The notes under the pieces: model-generated
The model's input: the letters and a program-made list of their open reading frames with translations, nothing else
What the model was told of the DNA's origin: nothing
The model's database searches: none
Shown: piece by piece, positions 19,097 to 27,404 of the stretch
Numbering within the stretch: position 1 is the first letter of the stretch
How the letters are laid out: the number at the start of each line of letters is the position of its first letter
DNA from: Corallococcus sp. EGB
Lineage (GTDB): Bacteria; Myxococcota; Myxococcia; Myxococcales; Myxococcaceae
Reading direction: 5' to 3'
Assembly: GCF_019968905.1 (NCBI RefSeq)
Contig: NZ_CP079946.1
Location: 868,001-932,000, forward strand
Length of the DNA stretch: 64,000 nucleotides
Made by a program: the position numbers and the translations under genes

Positions 19097-19180
19097 CCCC
19101 GCTCCCCTCACCTGGGGGAGCGGGGATGGAAAGCCTCCCTGAAATGAAAACGCCCGGTCCCTCGCGTGGGGGACCGGGCG
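19097..19180. terminator. two tandem hairpins, bidirectional terminator
   Basis: CCCCGCTCCCC (19097-19107) pairs with GGGGAGCGGGG (19115-19125). CGCCCGGTCCC (19151-19161) pairs with GGGACCGGGCG (19170-19180), an 11-bp perfect stem followed by TCTGTCTTT on the plus strand and by TTTTCATTTC on the minus strand. They sit between the lipoprotein gene and the convergent TetR gene and can stop transcription from both sides. Confidence 0.85.
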
Positions 19181-19220
19181 TCTGTCTTTCCAGGCCAACC
19201 GGCCCGGTGGGTGCAGCGCC

Positions 19221-19865
19221 TCAGCCCAGGGGGCCTCGCACGTGGAGCCCGCCGGAGAGGATTTGATCCAACGACGCCATCAGCGGGTCGTAGTTCACCG
19301 TGCCCCGGTACAGGTTGTGGTGCAGGAGGATGCCCAGGTAGCCGCCAAACATCGTGTGGGCCATGTGCACGGGGTCCACCTCCGGGCGGAACTCATTGCG
19401 CTTCTGGCCGTAGCGGATCATCCCCGCCAGCACCGCCACGTAGAGGGAGATCTTCTCCCGCAGCGCCTCCGCCACGCGGTCGTTGGACTCCGCGGACTCG
19501 GCGGACAGCATCCCGAAGAAGATGCCGTATTCGCGGTGGTAGCGCAGGAACTGCGACGTGCGCGACACCACGAACACCAGCTGCTCCCGGCCGGACAGGA
19601 TGCGGCGCTCGGCGAGCAGCGGCGCGAACTCCGCCAGGTAGCGCTGGTGCAGCTCCTCGATGGCCGCCAGCAGCAGGTCTTCCTTGGTGGGGAAGTGCCA
19701 GTAAAGCGCGCCCGGTGTCATCCGGATGGCCTTCGCCAGGTCCGACATCGTCGTCGACAAGTACCCCCGCCGGGCGAACAACGTGATGGCGGCCTCCAGG
19801 ATTTCGATCCGCGTTCGCGCGGCCCGCTCCTGTTTGATTTCGCGCTTCGCAGGTTCCTTGCTCAT
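19221..19865 (-). CDS. TetR-family transcriptional regulator
   Basis: 214 residues. The N-terminal helix-turn-helix is clear: ILEAAITLFARRGYLSTTMSDLAKAIRMTPGALYWHFPTKEDLL is split here over residues 20-65. The C-terminal ligand domain is helical and unassigned. It begins 20 bp downstream of the metallophosphoesterase stop, so the two may be one transcript (phosphoesterase, then regulator). The target is unknown; no matching palindrome is evident at its own start. Ends before a strong bidirectional terminator. Confidence 0.9.
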   Translation of the reverse strand: MSKEPAKREIKQERAARTRIEILEAAITLFARRGYLSTTMSDLAKAIRMTPGALYWHFPTKEDLLLAAIEELHQRYLAEFAPLLAERRILSGREQLVFVVSRTSQFLRYHREYGIFFGMLSAESAESNDRVAEALREKISLYVAVLAGMIRYGQKRNEFRPEVDPVHMAHTMFGGYLGILLHHNLYRGTVNYDPLMASLDQILSGGLHVRGPLG

Positions 19866-19884
19866 TTCCAGGTAAATCTACACC

Positions 19885-21144
19885 TCACGCCGCCAGGAGC
19901 GTCACCTTAACGATTTCAGAGGGGGCGGCGACGCGCAGGGGCGGGCCCCAGAAGCCGGTGCCCCGGCTGACGTAGAGGTGGCTGTCGCCGTCCTGGAAGA
20001 GGCCGGCGTCGTGCTTCCAGATGGCGGAGACCGCGAGCGTGAAGGGGAAGAACTGCCCGCCGTGGGTGTGCCCGGACAGCTGCAGCCCCATGCCCGCCTT
20101 CGCGGCGACATCCCAATTGGATGGTTGGTGCGCGAGCAGCACGGCGGCGCGGTCGCGGTCGCGGCCTTCAATGGCGGCGTCCAGGTTGTAGCCCTGGGGG
20201 CCGTTGCGCATGGACCAGTCGTCCACGCCCACCAGGTCGAACGCGCCGCCCGCGTCGCCAAGGGTGACGTGACGATTGCGTAACACGGTGAGGCCCAGGC
20301 CGGTGAGCGCGTCCGCCCAGCTGCTCGCGTTCCAGTAGTACTCGTGATTGCCGGTGATGAAGTGGGTGCCCGTGCGCGCCTGGAGGTTCTGGAGCGCCGC
20401 GACGGAGTGGCGCAGGTCCTTCACCGTGCCGTCCACCAGGTCGCCGGTGATGACGACGAGGTCCGGCTTGAGCGCGTTGGCCCGCCGCACCAACTCGTCC
20501 ATGAAGCGCCGCTCGATGATGGGGCCCACGTGGATGTCGCTCATGTGGACGATGGAGAAGCCCTCCAGCGTCTTGGGCAGGCCGGGCAGCCGCACCGCGA
20601 CTTCGTTGACCACGGGCGGATGGAACGCGCTCCACATGCCGTAGCCGGTGAGGCCACCCGCCGCGAGCACCGCGCTCCCGGCGGTGGCCCGCGCGAGGAA
20701 CAGCCGGCGCGCTTCATCCACCGGCGGCGCCGCGGGAGCCTGGGGCGGCACGGTGACGGACAGCTCCGTCAGCGACGGCGGTGGGGCAGGGTCCGGCGCG
20801 GGCGTGGCGAGCGGCGCGGCGACACCCCGGTGGCCCCGCGTGCGCGCCACCAGCCAGCGCACCGCGCCCAGCAGCGCCAGGGACAGGAGCAGGTAGACGG
20901 CGACGCCCATCCACGTCCACGCGGCCACGGCGACGATGAACGCGGAGGGCACCACGCGCGTCACCACCCAGGACAGCAGGAGCGGCAGGCACAGCGCCGT
21001 CAGCAGCACCTTGCCGGCGGTGCGCCAGGTGGGGTTCGTGGACGTGTCCCGGAAGAGTCGCCGGTACAGGTAGATGTGGACGTAGACCGACGCGACGCTG
21101 ACGAGGAGGATGAAGAGGATGATGCGCAACGGGCTTTCCACCAT
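19885..21144 (-). CDS. membrane-anchored metallophosphoesterase (YkuE/YaeI-like)
   Basis: 419 residues from the ATG at 21144 (MVESPLRIILF). Four or so membrane spans fill residues 1-110, then a Pro-rich linker, then RRLFLARATAGSAVLAAGG, which resembles the RR signal that precedes this enzyme type in YkuE. The calcineurin-like phosphoesterase domain has DIHVG, GDLVDG, GNHEYY and GHTHGGQFFP, which supply the two-metal ligands. Known relatives act on UDP-linked lipids or phospholipids at the membrane. Expected to face the periplasm. Cotranscription with the TetR gene downstream is likely from the 20-bp gap. Confidence 0.88.
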   Translation of the reverse strand: MVESPLRIILFILLVSVASVYVHIYLYRRLFRDTSTNPTWRTAGKVLLTALCLPLLLSWVVTRVVPSAFIVAVAAWTWMGVAVYLLLSLALLGAVRWLVARTRGHRGVAAPLATPAPDPAPPPSLTELSVTVPPQAPAAPPVDEARRLFLARATAGSAVLAAGGLTGYGMWSAFHPPVVNEVAVRLPGLPKTLEGFSIVHMSDIHVGPIIERRFMDELVRRANALKPDLVVITGDLVDGTVKDLRHSVAALQNLQARTGTHFITGNHEYYWNASSWADALTGLGLTVLRNRHVTLGDAGGAFDLVGVDDWSMRNGPQGYNLDAAIEGRDRDRAAVLLAHQPSNWDVAAKAGMGLQLSGHTHGGQFFPFTLAVSAIWKHDAGLFQDGDSHLYVSRGTGFWGPPLRVAAPSEIVKVTLLAA

Positions 21145-21243
21145 GGGAGGCCCATCCTCGCGCGCGCGCGCCACGGCGCAACCGGCATGCGCGTGAAGAA
21201 GCGTGAAGCGTCGGGGGCCTCGACCCGGGAGGCGGGTGGCCGG

Positions 21244-21846
21244 CTACTTCTGGCGGGTGCCCAGCGCGGCGCCAATCTGCTGCCACTCCTGGGCATAGGT
21301 GCCGCGGGAGAAGGCGCGCAGTTCGTCGCCGGTCACCGTGCCGCGGGAGAGCGCCGTGTCGAGCGCCTTCACGATGGCGTTCTTGTGCGGCTGCTCGACG
21401 TACGGGTTGTTCTCGCGGAAGACCTCGCCAAAGAGCGTCTCCAGGCGGCCGTCCTGCTTCAGCCGCTCCACGATGCGGTTCTGGGACACGGGCGCGTCCG
21501 AGTGCGCGTGCAGCATCGCGGAGGCAATGCCGCTCTGCGCGTCCGCGTCCGGGAACTCCTCCAACAGCCCCAGCTCCATGTCCGCCTGGGCGATGGACTC
21601 CGCGTCCGCGGGCGAGGGCGGCGCCTTCACGGCCTGCGTCTGCGTGGGCGTGGGGCGGGACGGAGCGGCGCGCGCGGGCTCGAAGTCGCTGCGGCCCTGG
21701 AACGAGCGCACGTTGGCGTTGGCGGGCGTCCGGCCCTGGGCGGCTCCCTGCTTGCTGTCGCGCGTGACGTCGCTCCGCTCGGACCGCTCGAACTCCGAGC
21801 GCTTCGAGGGAAGAGACGGGCGGTTGCCACCATCGACGCGAGACAT
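21244..21846 (-). CDS. hypothetical protein with low-complexity N-terminus
   Basis: 200 residues from the ATG at 21846 (MSRVDGGNRPS). The first ~90 residues are rich in Ser, Arg, Pro and Ala and look disordered. The rest is helical and acidic (AQADMELGLLEEFPDADAQSGIASAMLHAH, then NRIVERLKQDGRLETLFGEVF), with a repeated short helix pattern that resembles EF-hand-free regulatory domains. No membrane span, signal peptide or catalytic motif. I do not recognise the family. It stands between the phosphoesterase and esterase genes with 99 bp and 257 bp of flanking space. Confidence 0.6.
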   Translation of the reverse strand: MSRVDGGNRPSLPSKRSEFERSERSDVTRDSKQGAAQGRTPANANVRSFQGRSDFEPARAAPSRPTPTQTQAVKAPPSPADAESIAQADMELGLLEEFPDADAQSGIASAMLHAHSDAPVSQNRIVERLKQDGRLETLFGEVFRENNPYVEQPHKNAIVKALDTALSRGTVTGDELRAFSRGTYAQEWQQIGAALGTRQK

Positions 21847-22103
21847 GAGGGGACTCCAGGCGCGGGGGAAGGCCCGTCGCGGTACTCGCGCCGGGTTGCG
21901 CACCTACATCCGTTATCGGTCTGTCCTTCCCCCAGGTTGCGTAACCCCCGGGTCCACAAGCCCCGCCCGTCCGCCCGCCTGCCGCGTCAGGAGCCCCTCC
22001 CAATCCGGGATCATCCAGCCTTGGCCGCCTTCCGTCCGCGCCAACCCCTTGATTCCCGGGGGCTTTCGTTCCAGGCGGAAATCCAGCCCTTCGCCGCGTC
22101 GCG

Positions 22104-23156
22104 TCAGCCGGCGGGCGAGAAGATTTCTTCCAGACCGGCGGGCAGGCTGGTCTGCCAGGCGGGGTAATTATGGCCTCCGCTGTAGGGCCGGTAGCTCACG
22201 CGGTGCCCGGCGGCGTCGAGGATGGGCCGGAGGCGCTGGTTGCCGTCCTGGAGTCCCTCGAAGCGGCCGCAGTCCATCCAGACATGCAGGGGCGGCTGGC
22301 CGGTGCGCCGGGCCAGGTCGAAGACGACCAGGTCATTGCCGTCGATGGAGAAGGCGCCGGACTGGGACAGCACGCGGCCGAAGACGCCCGGCAGGCGCTG
22401 GGCCACGAAGAGCGCCATCAGGCCGCCCAGCGACGAGCCCAGCACCGCGTGCGCGCCGGGCGTGCGCCGCTCATCCACCAGCGACAGGTGCTCGCGGGCC
22501 AGCGACAGCACGTGCTGCTCGAGGAAGCCCACGGTGGCCTCGCTGCACGTGTATTCGAGGGTGCGGGCCGGGCCGCCGTTGGACACGAAGGCCATGGCCA
22601 CCGGGCGCATGCGGCCCGCGGCGATCAGGTTGTCCACCATCGTGGGCAGCTGGACCCGCTTCAAGTAGTCGTCGCCGTCCAGCACCACCATGAGCGGCAC
22701 GGGGCCGCGCACGGGCGGCGCGTAGAGGGCCACCGCGCGCTTGCTGCCCATGGCCCACTCGTGCGTCTCCACCTGGTGGCGCGTCACGCGGCCCTTCGGC
22801 ACGCCGCGCACGCGCCTGCCCAGCGCCGTGGCCTCGCCCTTCGGCATCCAGAAGCAGTGGTTGAAGTCGCCGAAGCCGTTGTCGGAGCGGCGCGGGTTGA
22901 ACGCGTCGCGCAGGCGGCGGCCCTTCGCGTCCTGGAGCGCGTACTCCACATAGGCGTCCTCGGGCAGCGCCAGCGAGCGCGTCCACAGTCCCTTGCCCAC
23001 GCGCTCCAGCGGCAGGGGCGCGCCGCGCCAGTCCTGGAAGTCCCCCTGGAGGAAGACGGGGCGGGGGCCCTTCCACACGAAGGTGGCGGTGTCTCCGTCG
23101 ATGAGCGGCGTGCGCTCCTGGCGCGCGCGGGCTTCCAGCGTCCGGGGGTCATCCAT
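22104..23156 (-). CDS. enterochelin-esterase-like alpha/beta-hydrolase
   Basis: 350 residues. An N-terminal beta domain of the early-set/CBM48 type (ATFVWKGPRPVFLQGDFQDW) is followed by an esterase-D-like hydrolase domain. The nucleophile elbow GSSLGG lies near residue 250 and the catalytic His is in SGGHNYPAW close to the C-terminus. Relatives include Fes, which hydrolyses ferric enterobactin, and many esterases of unknown substrate. No signal peptide, so cytoplasmic. It starts 12 bp after the epimerase gene, and a third gene overlaps that one, so all three form an operon read from 24640. Confidence 0.85.
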   Translation of the reverse strand: MDDPRTLEARARQERTPLIDGDTATFVWKGPRPVFLQGDFQDWRGAPLPLERVGKGLWTRSLALPEDAYVEYALQDAKGRRLRDAFNPRRSDNGFGDFNHCFWMPKGEATALGRRVRGVPKGRVTRHQVETHEWAMGSKRAVALYAPPVRGPVPLMVVLDGDDYLKRVQLPTMVDNLIAAGRMRPVAMAFVSNGGPARTLEYTCSEATVGFLEQHVLSLAREHLSLVDERRTPGAHAVLGSSLGGLMALFVAQRLPGVFGRVLSQSGAFSIDGNDLVVFDLARRTGQPPLHVWMDCGRFEGLQDGNQRLRPILDAAGHRVSYRPYSGGHNYPAWQTSLPAGLEEIFSPAG

Positions 23157-23168
23157 GGGGCGTGCACC

Positions 23169-24080
23169 TCAGGGTGGGGACAGCAGGTCGCGCAGCGCTC
23201 CGGCCAGGTCGGGGTAGCGGAACTGGAAGCCCACCTCCAGCGCGCGGCGGGGCATCACCCGCTGGCCCTCCAGCGCCACGCGCGCCATCTCCCCGAAGCG
23301 GGCCTTGAGCACCAGCCCCGGCACCGTCAGCGCCGCGGGCCGCTCCAGCACCGCGCCCAGCGTGTGCGCGAAGGCCGCGTTGGTGACGGGCTCCGGCGAC
23401 GTGGCGTTCACCGGGCCGGACAGGGTGGGGTGCTCCAGCACGAAGCGCATCAACTGGAAGAGGTCCTCGCGGTGCACCCAGCTGACGTACTGCTGGCCGC
23501 TGCCCACCTTCGCGCCCGCGCCCATGCGGAACACCGGCAGCATCCGGTGCAGCACGCCGCCCGCCGGGTGCAGCACCACGCCGATGCGCAGGCGCACCGT
23601 GCGGATGCCCGCCTCCTCCGCGCGCAGGGCCTGCGCCTCCCAGTCCTGACACACGTGGGAAAGGAAGTCGTCGCCGGGCGGGTCCTCCTCCGTCAGCGTC
23701 CGCGCCGCCCGGTGGCCGCCGTAGTAGCCCACCGCCGACGCGCAGACGAAGTTCCGCACGGTGCCGGCCTGCTTCATGGCCTCCACCAGCACGTGCGTGC
23801 CCTCCACGCGGCTGCGGTGGATGTGCTGCTTCGCCTCGTGCGTCCAACGTTGATCCACCGGCGCGCCCGCCAGGTGCACCACGCCCTCCGCCCCCGCGAG
23901 CGCGTCCGGCGACAGCGGCGTGCTCCCGTCGAAGAAGGACCCCGTCACCCCAGAAGGCAGGCGGCCGAGCGCGTGTTCCACGTTCCGGCTGAGCACGTGC
24001 ACGGTGTGGCCGGCCTCCAACAAACCTTGAACAAGGCCTGGACCGAGGAAGCCGGTGGCGCCCGTGCACGTCACCCTCAC
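23169..24080 (-). CDS. TIGR01777-family NAD(P)-dependent epimerase (YfcH/SULA-like)
   Basis: 303 residues. The Rossmann start GATGFLG is followed by the family marks VVHLAGAPVDQRWT and ASAVGYYG, the extended-SDR Tyr being in the latter. LRIGVVLHPAGGVL and SWVHREDL are typical of the YfcH group, and the C-terminal LKARFGEMA...VMPRRALEVGFQFRYPDL is the DUF1731 tail. The role of the family is not established; cofactor is NAD(P). The start overlaps the stop of the preceding gene by 4 bp (ATGA), showing translational coupling. Confidence 0.9.
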   Translation of the reverse strand: MRVTCTGATGFLGPGLVQGLLEAGHTVHVLSRNVEHALGRLPSGVTGSFFDGSTPLSPDALAGAEGVVHLAGAPVDQRWTHEAKQHIHRSRVEGTHVLVEAMKQAGTVRNFVCASAVGYYGGHRAARTLTEEDPPGDDFLSHVCQDWEAQALRAEEAGIRTVRLRIGVVLHPAGGVLHRMLPVFRMGAGAKVGSGQQYVSWVHREDLFQLMRFVLEHPTLSGPVNATSPEPVTNAAFAHTLGAVLERPAALTVPGLVLKARFGEMARVALEGQRVMPRRALEVGFQFRYPDLAGALRDLLSPP

Positions 24081-24640
24081 GGTTGGGCCTCCCCGGTGGG
24101 CGCCGGGGTCAGGTCCTGGCCCACCAGCTCCCCGAGCACGGTGAAGAAGCGCTCCTGCTCCTCCGGCTTCATGCGGCCGGAGTAGCGGTAGAGGGGCGAG
24201 CCGTCCGCGTCCAGCAGCATCACCGTGGACGTCTTCGTGGGCAGCTTCAATGGCGGCTGGCCCAGGGTGCCCTTCAGGTCCACCAGGATGGGCACGCCAG
24301 CCTTCTTCTCTTCGTCACGCACGTACGACAGGGCGATCTCCCGCGCGGGAAAGAAGTCGTATTTCTCCAGATTGGCCACGGCGACGACGAACGCACTCTT
24401 CAAGAGTCCCCGCTCGCGTCCCCGAGCGAACAACTCCGCCTTCAACGCGGCGTTGAGTGTCGTGGAGTCCTTGTCCTCGTAGAAGAGGATGACGGGTTTC
24501 CCACGCCAGCGCGCCAGTTGGATCCGCTCTCCGCTGGAGGTGCTTAACGTCGCGTCCACCGGCTCCGGATCCGGGGCGCCGCCATGCGCGCTCCCCGCCG
24601 CCAGGGTCACCGTCAACGCACCTGTGAGCCATGCCTTCAT
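24077..24640 (-). CDS. secreted thioredoxin-fold protein without CxxC
   Basis: 187 residues from the ATG at 24640. A signal peptide (MKAWLTGALTVTLAAGSAHG) precedes a YtfJ/AhpC-like thioredoxin fold: RWRGKPVILFYEDKDS, then FVVAVANLEKYDFFP and STVMLLDADGSPLYRYSG. The redox CxxC is absent. Predicted periplasmic, function unknown. First gene of the three-gene minus-strand operon. Its start lies only 13 bp from the nearest CarA/CarH-like repeat in the divergent crt promoter, so it may share light control. Confidence 0.7.
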   Translation of the reverse strand: MKAWLTGALTVTLAAGSAHGGAPDPEPVDATLSTSSGERIQLARWRGKPVILFYEDKDSTTLNAALKAELFARGRERGLLKSAFVVAVANLEKYDFFPAREIALSYVRDEEKKAGVPILVDLKGTLGQPPLKLPTKTSTVMLLDADGSPLYRYSGRMKPEEQERFFTVLGELVGQDLTPAPTGEAQP

Positions 24641-24652
24641 CGGGAGTCTCCG

Positions 24653-24707
24653 TGTCCAAGGTTTCCGGTAAACATTGGACATAGTCTTGACAAACTCTGG
24701 ACGCAAA
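24653..24707. promoter_or_regulatory. CarA/CarH-type operator: three tandem 11-bp repeats plus one inverted site
   Basis: Three contiguous 11-bp units read TTGGACATAGT (24675-24685), CTTGACAAACT (24686-24696) and CTGGACGCAAA (24697-24707). The first two match nTnnACAnnnn, the repeat pattern described for CarH operators; the third has ACG. A fourth copy is inverted upstream: TGTCCAA at 24653-24659 mirrors TTGGACA at 24675-24681. The middle unit contains the -35 box of the crt promoter, so binding would block RNA polymerase. Both regulators are encoded at the end of this operon. Confidence 0.75.
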
Positions 24708-24716
24708 CGCTACCTC
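24687..24716 (+). promoter_or_regulatory. crt operon promoter, sigma-70 type
   Basis: A consensus -35 TTGACA at 24687-24692 is followed after 18 bp by a weak -10, TACCTC (24711-24716). Transcription would start near 24724, about 40 bp before crtE. The weak -10 is compatible with a promoter needing derepression. The repeat array overlaps the -35. Confidence 0.65.
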
Positions 24717-24763
24717 TAGGTGAAAAGGCTGCTGCCGTGCTCCCGACTTCGGAGATCCGCTTC

Positions 24764-25852
24764 ATGGCCACCCTGCTTCCCAACGTGCAGCAGAGCTCCG
24801 CCGGAGCCGCGTACCCTGAACACGCCTGGCTGCAGCTCGTGCAGGCGCAGGTGGAGGCAGCGCTGGTCCAGTTGTTCGAGCTGCCGGACGAGCAGGCCCT
24901 GGACGCACGTTGGACACAGGCGGTGGGGCAGGCGCGGGCCTATGCGCTGCGGCCGGCGAAGCGGCTGAGGCCGGCGCTGGTGCTGGCGGGGCACGGGCTG
25001 GCGCGTGGGAGCACCGTGGTGCCGCCAGGGCTGTGGCGCTTCGCCGCGGGGCTGGAGCTGCTGCATACGTTCCTGCTCATCCACGACGACGTGGCGGATC
25101 AGGCGGAGCTGCGCCGGGGCGGGCCGGTGCTGCACCGGATGCTCGCTCCGGGGCGTCCGGGCGAGGACCTGGCGGTGGTGATGGGCGACCACCTCTTCGC
25201 TCGCTCGCTGGAGGCGATGCTGGAGTCGGGGCTGCCGGGCGCCTCGCGCGTGGCGCGCTACTACCTGGGCGTGTGCAGGCACACGGCCGCCGGGCAGTAC
25301 CTGGACCTGGACCTGGCGCGCGTGCCGTTGGCGGAGGTGTCGCTCTTCCAGACGCTGCGCGTGGCGCACCTCAAGACGGCGCGCTACGGCTTCAGCGCCC
25401 CGCTGGTGTGCGGCGCCATGCTGGGCGGCGCGGACGTGGAGCTCCAGCAGGGACTGGAGCGGGTGGGGCGCGCGGTGGGGCTCGCGTACCAGCTGCGCGA
25501 TGACCTCATCGGCCTGTTCGGCGACACGGCCGTGGCGGGCAAGGCGTCCGACGGCGACTTCATGCAGGCCAAGCGCACCTTCCCCGTGGTGGCCGCTTAC
25601 GTGCGCGCCTCGCCCGCTGGCCGGGAGGAATTGGAGCGGCTGTGGGCGCTGCCGGTGGAGTGCAAGGACGACGCGGCGCTCGCCCGAGCGCGGGAGCTGG
25701 TGGCGGACTTCGGCGGCCGTGCGGCGTGTGAGCGCGCGGTGGAGCGGGCTTCTCGCTCGGCCCGGCGCTGCCTGCAGGCATTGCCCAACCCCCATGGCTT
25801 GAGGGACCTGCTGGACGCCCTCATCGCCCGGCTGTCGCATCGCGCGGCCTGA
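24764..25852 (+). CDS. crtE: geranylgeranyl diphosphate synthase
   Basis: 362 residues from the ATG at 24764, nine bases after a GGAG. A trans-isoprenyl diphosphate synthase: first Asp-rich motif DDVAD at 108-112 preceded by LELLHTFLLIH, second motif DD at 246-247 in QLRDDLIGLFGD, plus the RPALVLAGHG and KTARYGFS blocks. It condenses isopentenyl diphosphate to C20 GGPP, the precursor of phytoene. The residues before the first motif (Leu/His rather than bulky aromatics) fit a C20 product. First gene of the carotenoid operon; a GTG at 24737 is in frame but lacks a good ribosome site. Confidence 0.93.
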   Translation: MATLLPNVQQSSAGAAYPEHAWLQLVQAQVEAALVQLFELPDEQALDARWTQAVGQARAYALRPAKRLRPALVLAGHGLARGSTVVPPGLWRFAAGLELLHTFLLIHDDVADQAELRRGGPVLHRMLAPGRPGEDLAVVMGDHLFARSLEAMLESGLPGASRVARYYLGVCRHTAAGQYLDLDLARVPLAEVSLFQTLRVAHLKTARYGFSAPLVCGAMLGGADVELQQGLERVGRAVGLAYQLRDDLIGLFGDTAVAGKASDGDFMQAKRTFPVVAAYVRASPAGREELERLWALPVECKDDAALARARELVADFGGRAACERAVERASRSARRCLQALPNPHGLRDLLDALIARLSHRAA

Positions 25853-25862
25853 GGACACCGTC

Positions 25863-27404
25863 ATGAGCGCACAGGGCAGACGGGTGGTGGTGGTGGGCGC
25901 GGGGGTGGGAGGACTGGCCGCCGCGGCGAGGCTCGCGCGGCAGGGCTTTGACGTCCAGGTCTTCGAGAAGACGCACGGGCCCGGTGGCCGGTGCAACCAG
26001 CTCCAGGTGGATGGCTTCACCTGGGACGTGGGCCCCACCATCGTGCTCATGCCGGAGGTGTTCGAGGAGACCTTCCGCGCGCTGGGCCGCCGCATCGAGG
26101 ACTACCTCACGCTGCTGCGGTGCGACCCGAACTACCGGGTGCACTTCCGGGACGGCTCGGACATCACCTTCACATCCGAGCTGTGCGCCATGGGGCGTGA
26201 GCTGGAGCGAGTGGAGCCGGGCTGCTTCCAGCGCTACCTGGCCTTCATGGCGCAGGGCCGCGAGCAGTACCGCATCAGCCTGGACCACTTCGTGGGCCGC
26301 AACTTCGAGGGCGTGAGCGACTACTTCTCCCCCGGGGTGCTGGCGAAGATCTTCAAGGCGCGCGCGCACCGCCGCATGTACGCGGACGTCAGCCGCTTCT
26401 TCCGGGACGACCGGCTGCGCGCGGCGATGACGTTCCAGACCATGTACCTGGGCGTGTCTCCCTTCGAGTCGCCCGCGGTGTATGGCCTGTTGCCCTTCAC
26501 CGAGCTGGGCGTGGGCATCTGGTTTCCGAAGGGGGGCCTGTATGCCATTCCCCTCGCGCTGGAGCGGCTGGCGCGCGAGGAGGGCGTGACGCTGCACTAC
26601 GGCCGCCCGGTGGAGCGCATCCTCACGGAGGGCGGGCGCACCACGGGCGTGCGGCTCGCGGACGGCGAAGGGGTCTCCGCGGACGCGGTGCTGTGCAACG
26701 CGGACCTGCCCTACGCCTACGAGAAGCTGCTGGACCCGAAGGACGCGCCGTTCAAGCGGGGGGAGAAGCTCCGTTACACGTCCAGCGGCTACATGCTCTA
26801 CCTGGGCATGAAGAAGCGGGTGCCGGGCCTGTTGCATCACAACGTGATGTTCGGCCGGGACTATGCGGGCTCGTTCGACGACATCTTCCAGCGCTTCCGC
26901 GTGCCGGAGGACCCCAGCTTCTACATCAACGTGCCCACGCGCACGGATCCATCGCTGGCGCCGGAGGGGAAGGACTCGCTCTACGTGCTGGTGCCGGTGC
27001 CGCATCAGCACCCCGGGCTGGACTGGAAGGTGGAGGGCCCGAAGGTGCGCGCGAAGGTGTTCCAGCGTCTGGCGGAGCTGGGCTCCCCGGACCTGGAGGC
27101 GGACATCGAGGTGGAGCGCGTCTTCACCCCGGATGACTGGGCGGGCACGTACAACCTGGCGCGCGGCAGCGCGTTCGGGCTGGCGCAGAACTTCTTCCAG
27201 ATTGGCCCCTTCCGTCCGGCCAACGTGGATCCGCGCGTGAAGAACCTCTTCTTCGTGGGGGCCTCCACGCAGCCGGGCACGGGCCTGCCCACGGTGCTCA
27301 TCTCCGCGCGGCTCGTCACCGAGCGGCTGACGGCGTGGGCCCGCAAGCAGGGCGTGGCGCTGTCGCCGCGTGAAGGCGCCCGCCCGGTGGAGGTGGCGGC
27401 ATGA
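25863..27404 (+). CDS. crtI: phytoene desaturase (CrtI type, crtIb position)
   Basis: 513 residues. The FAD-binding start is VVVVGAGVGGLAAAARLARQG with the following acidic strand end VFEK, and the C-terminal carotenoid-desaturase signature is LFFVGASTQPGTGLPTVLISA. The body shows GGRCNQL and DVGPTIVLMP typical of bacterial CrtI. It introduces double bases into phytoene on the route to lycopene. In Myxococcus the enzyme at this operon position is CrtIb, which works with a second desaturase (CrtIa/CarC) encoded elsewhere; no second phytoene desaturase is seen in this window apart from the CrtD-like gene. Ten bp after crtE; overlaps crtB by 4 bp. Confidence 0.93.
   Translation: MSAQGRRVVVVGAGVGGLAAAARLARQGFDVQVFEKTHGPGGRCNQLQVDGFTWDVGPTIVLMPEVFEETFRALGRRIEDYLTLLRCDPNYRVHFRDGSDITFTSELCAMGRELERVEPGCFQRYLAFMAQGREQYRISLDHFVGRNFEGVSDYFSPGVLAKIFKARAHRRMYADVSRFFRDDRLRAAMTFQTMYLGVSPFESPAVYGLLPFTELGVGIWFPKGGLYAIPLALERLAREEGVTLHYGRPVERILTEGGRTTGVRLADGEGVSADAVLCNADLPYAYEKLLDPKDAPFKRGEKLRYTSSGYMLYLGMKKRVPGLLHHNVMFGRDYAGSFDDIFQRFRVPEDPSFYINVPTRTDPSLAPEGKDSLYVLVPVPHQHPGLDWKVEGPKVRAKVFQRLAELGSPDLEADIEVERVFTPDDWAGTYNLARGSAFGLAQNFFQIGPFRPANVDPRVKNLFFVGASTQPGTGLPTVLISARLVTERLTAWARKQGVALSPREGARPVEVAA

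Noticed and set aside
24737..24763. Earlier GTG start for crtE
   Set aside because: In frame but without a ribosome site, whereas the ATG at 24764 has GGAG at good distance.
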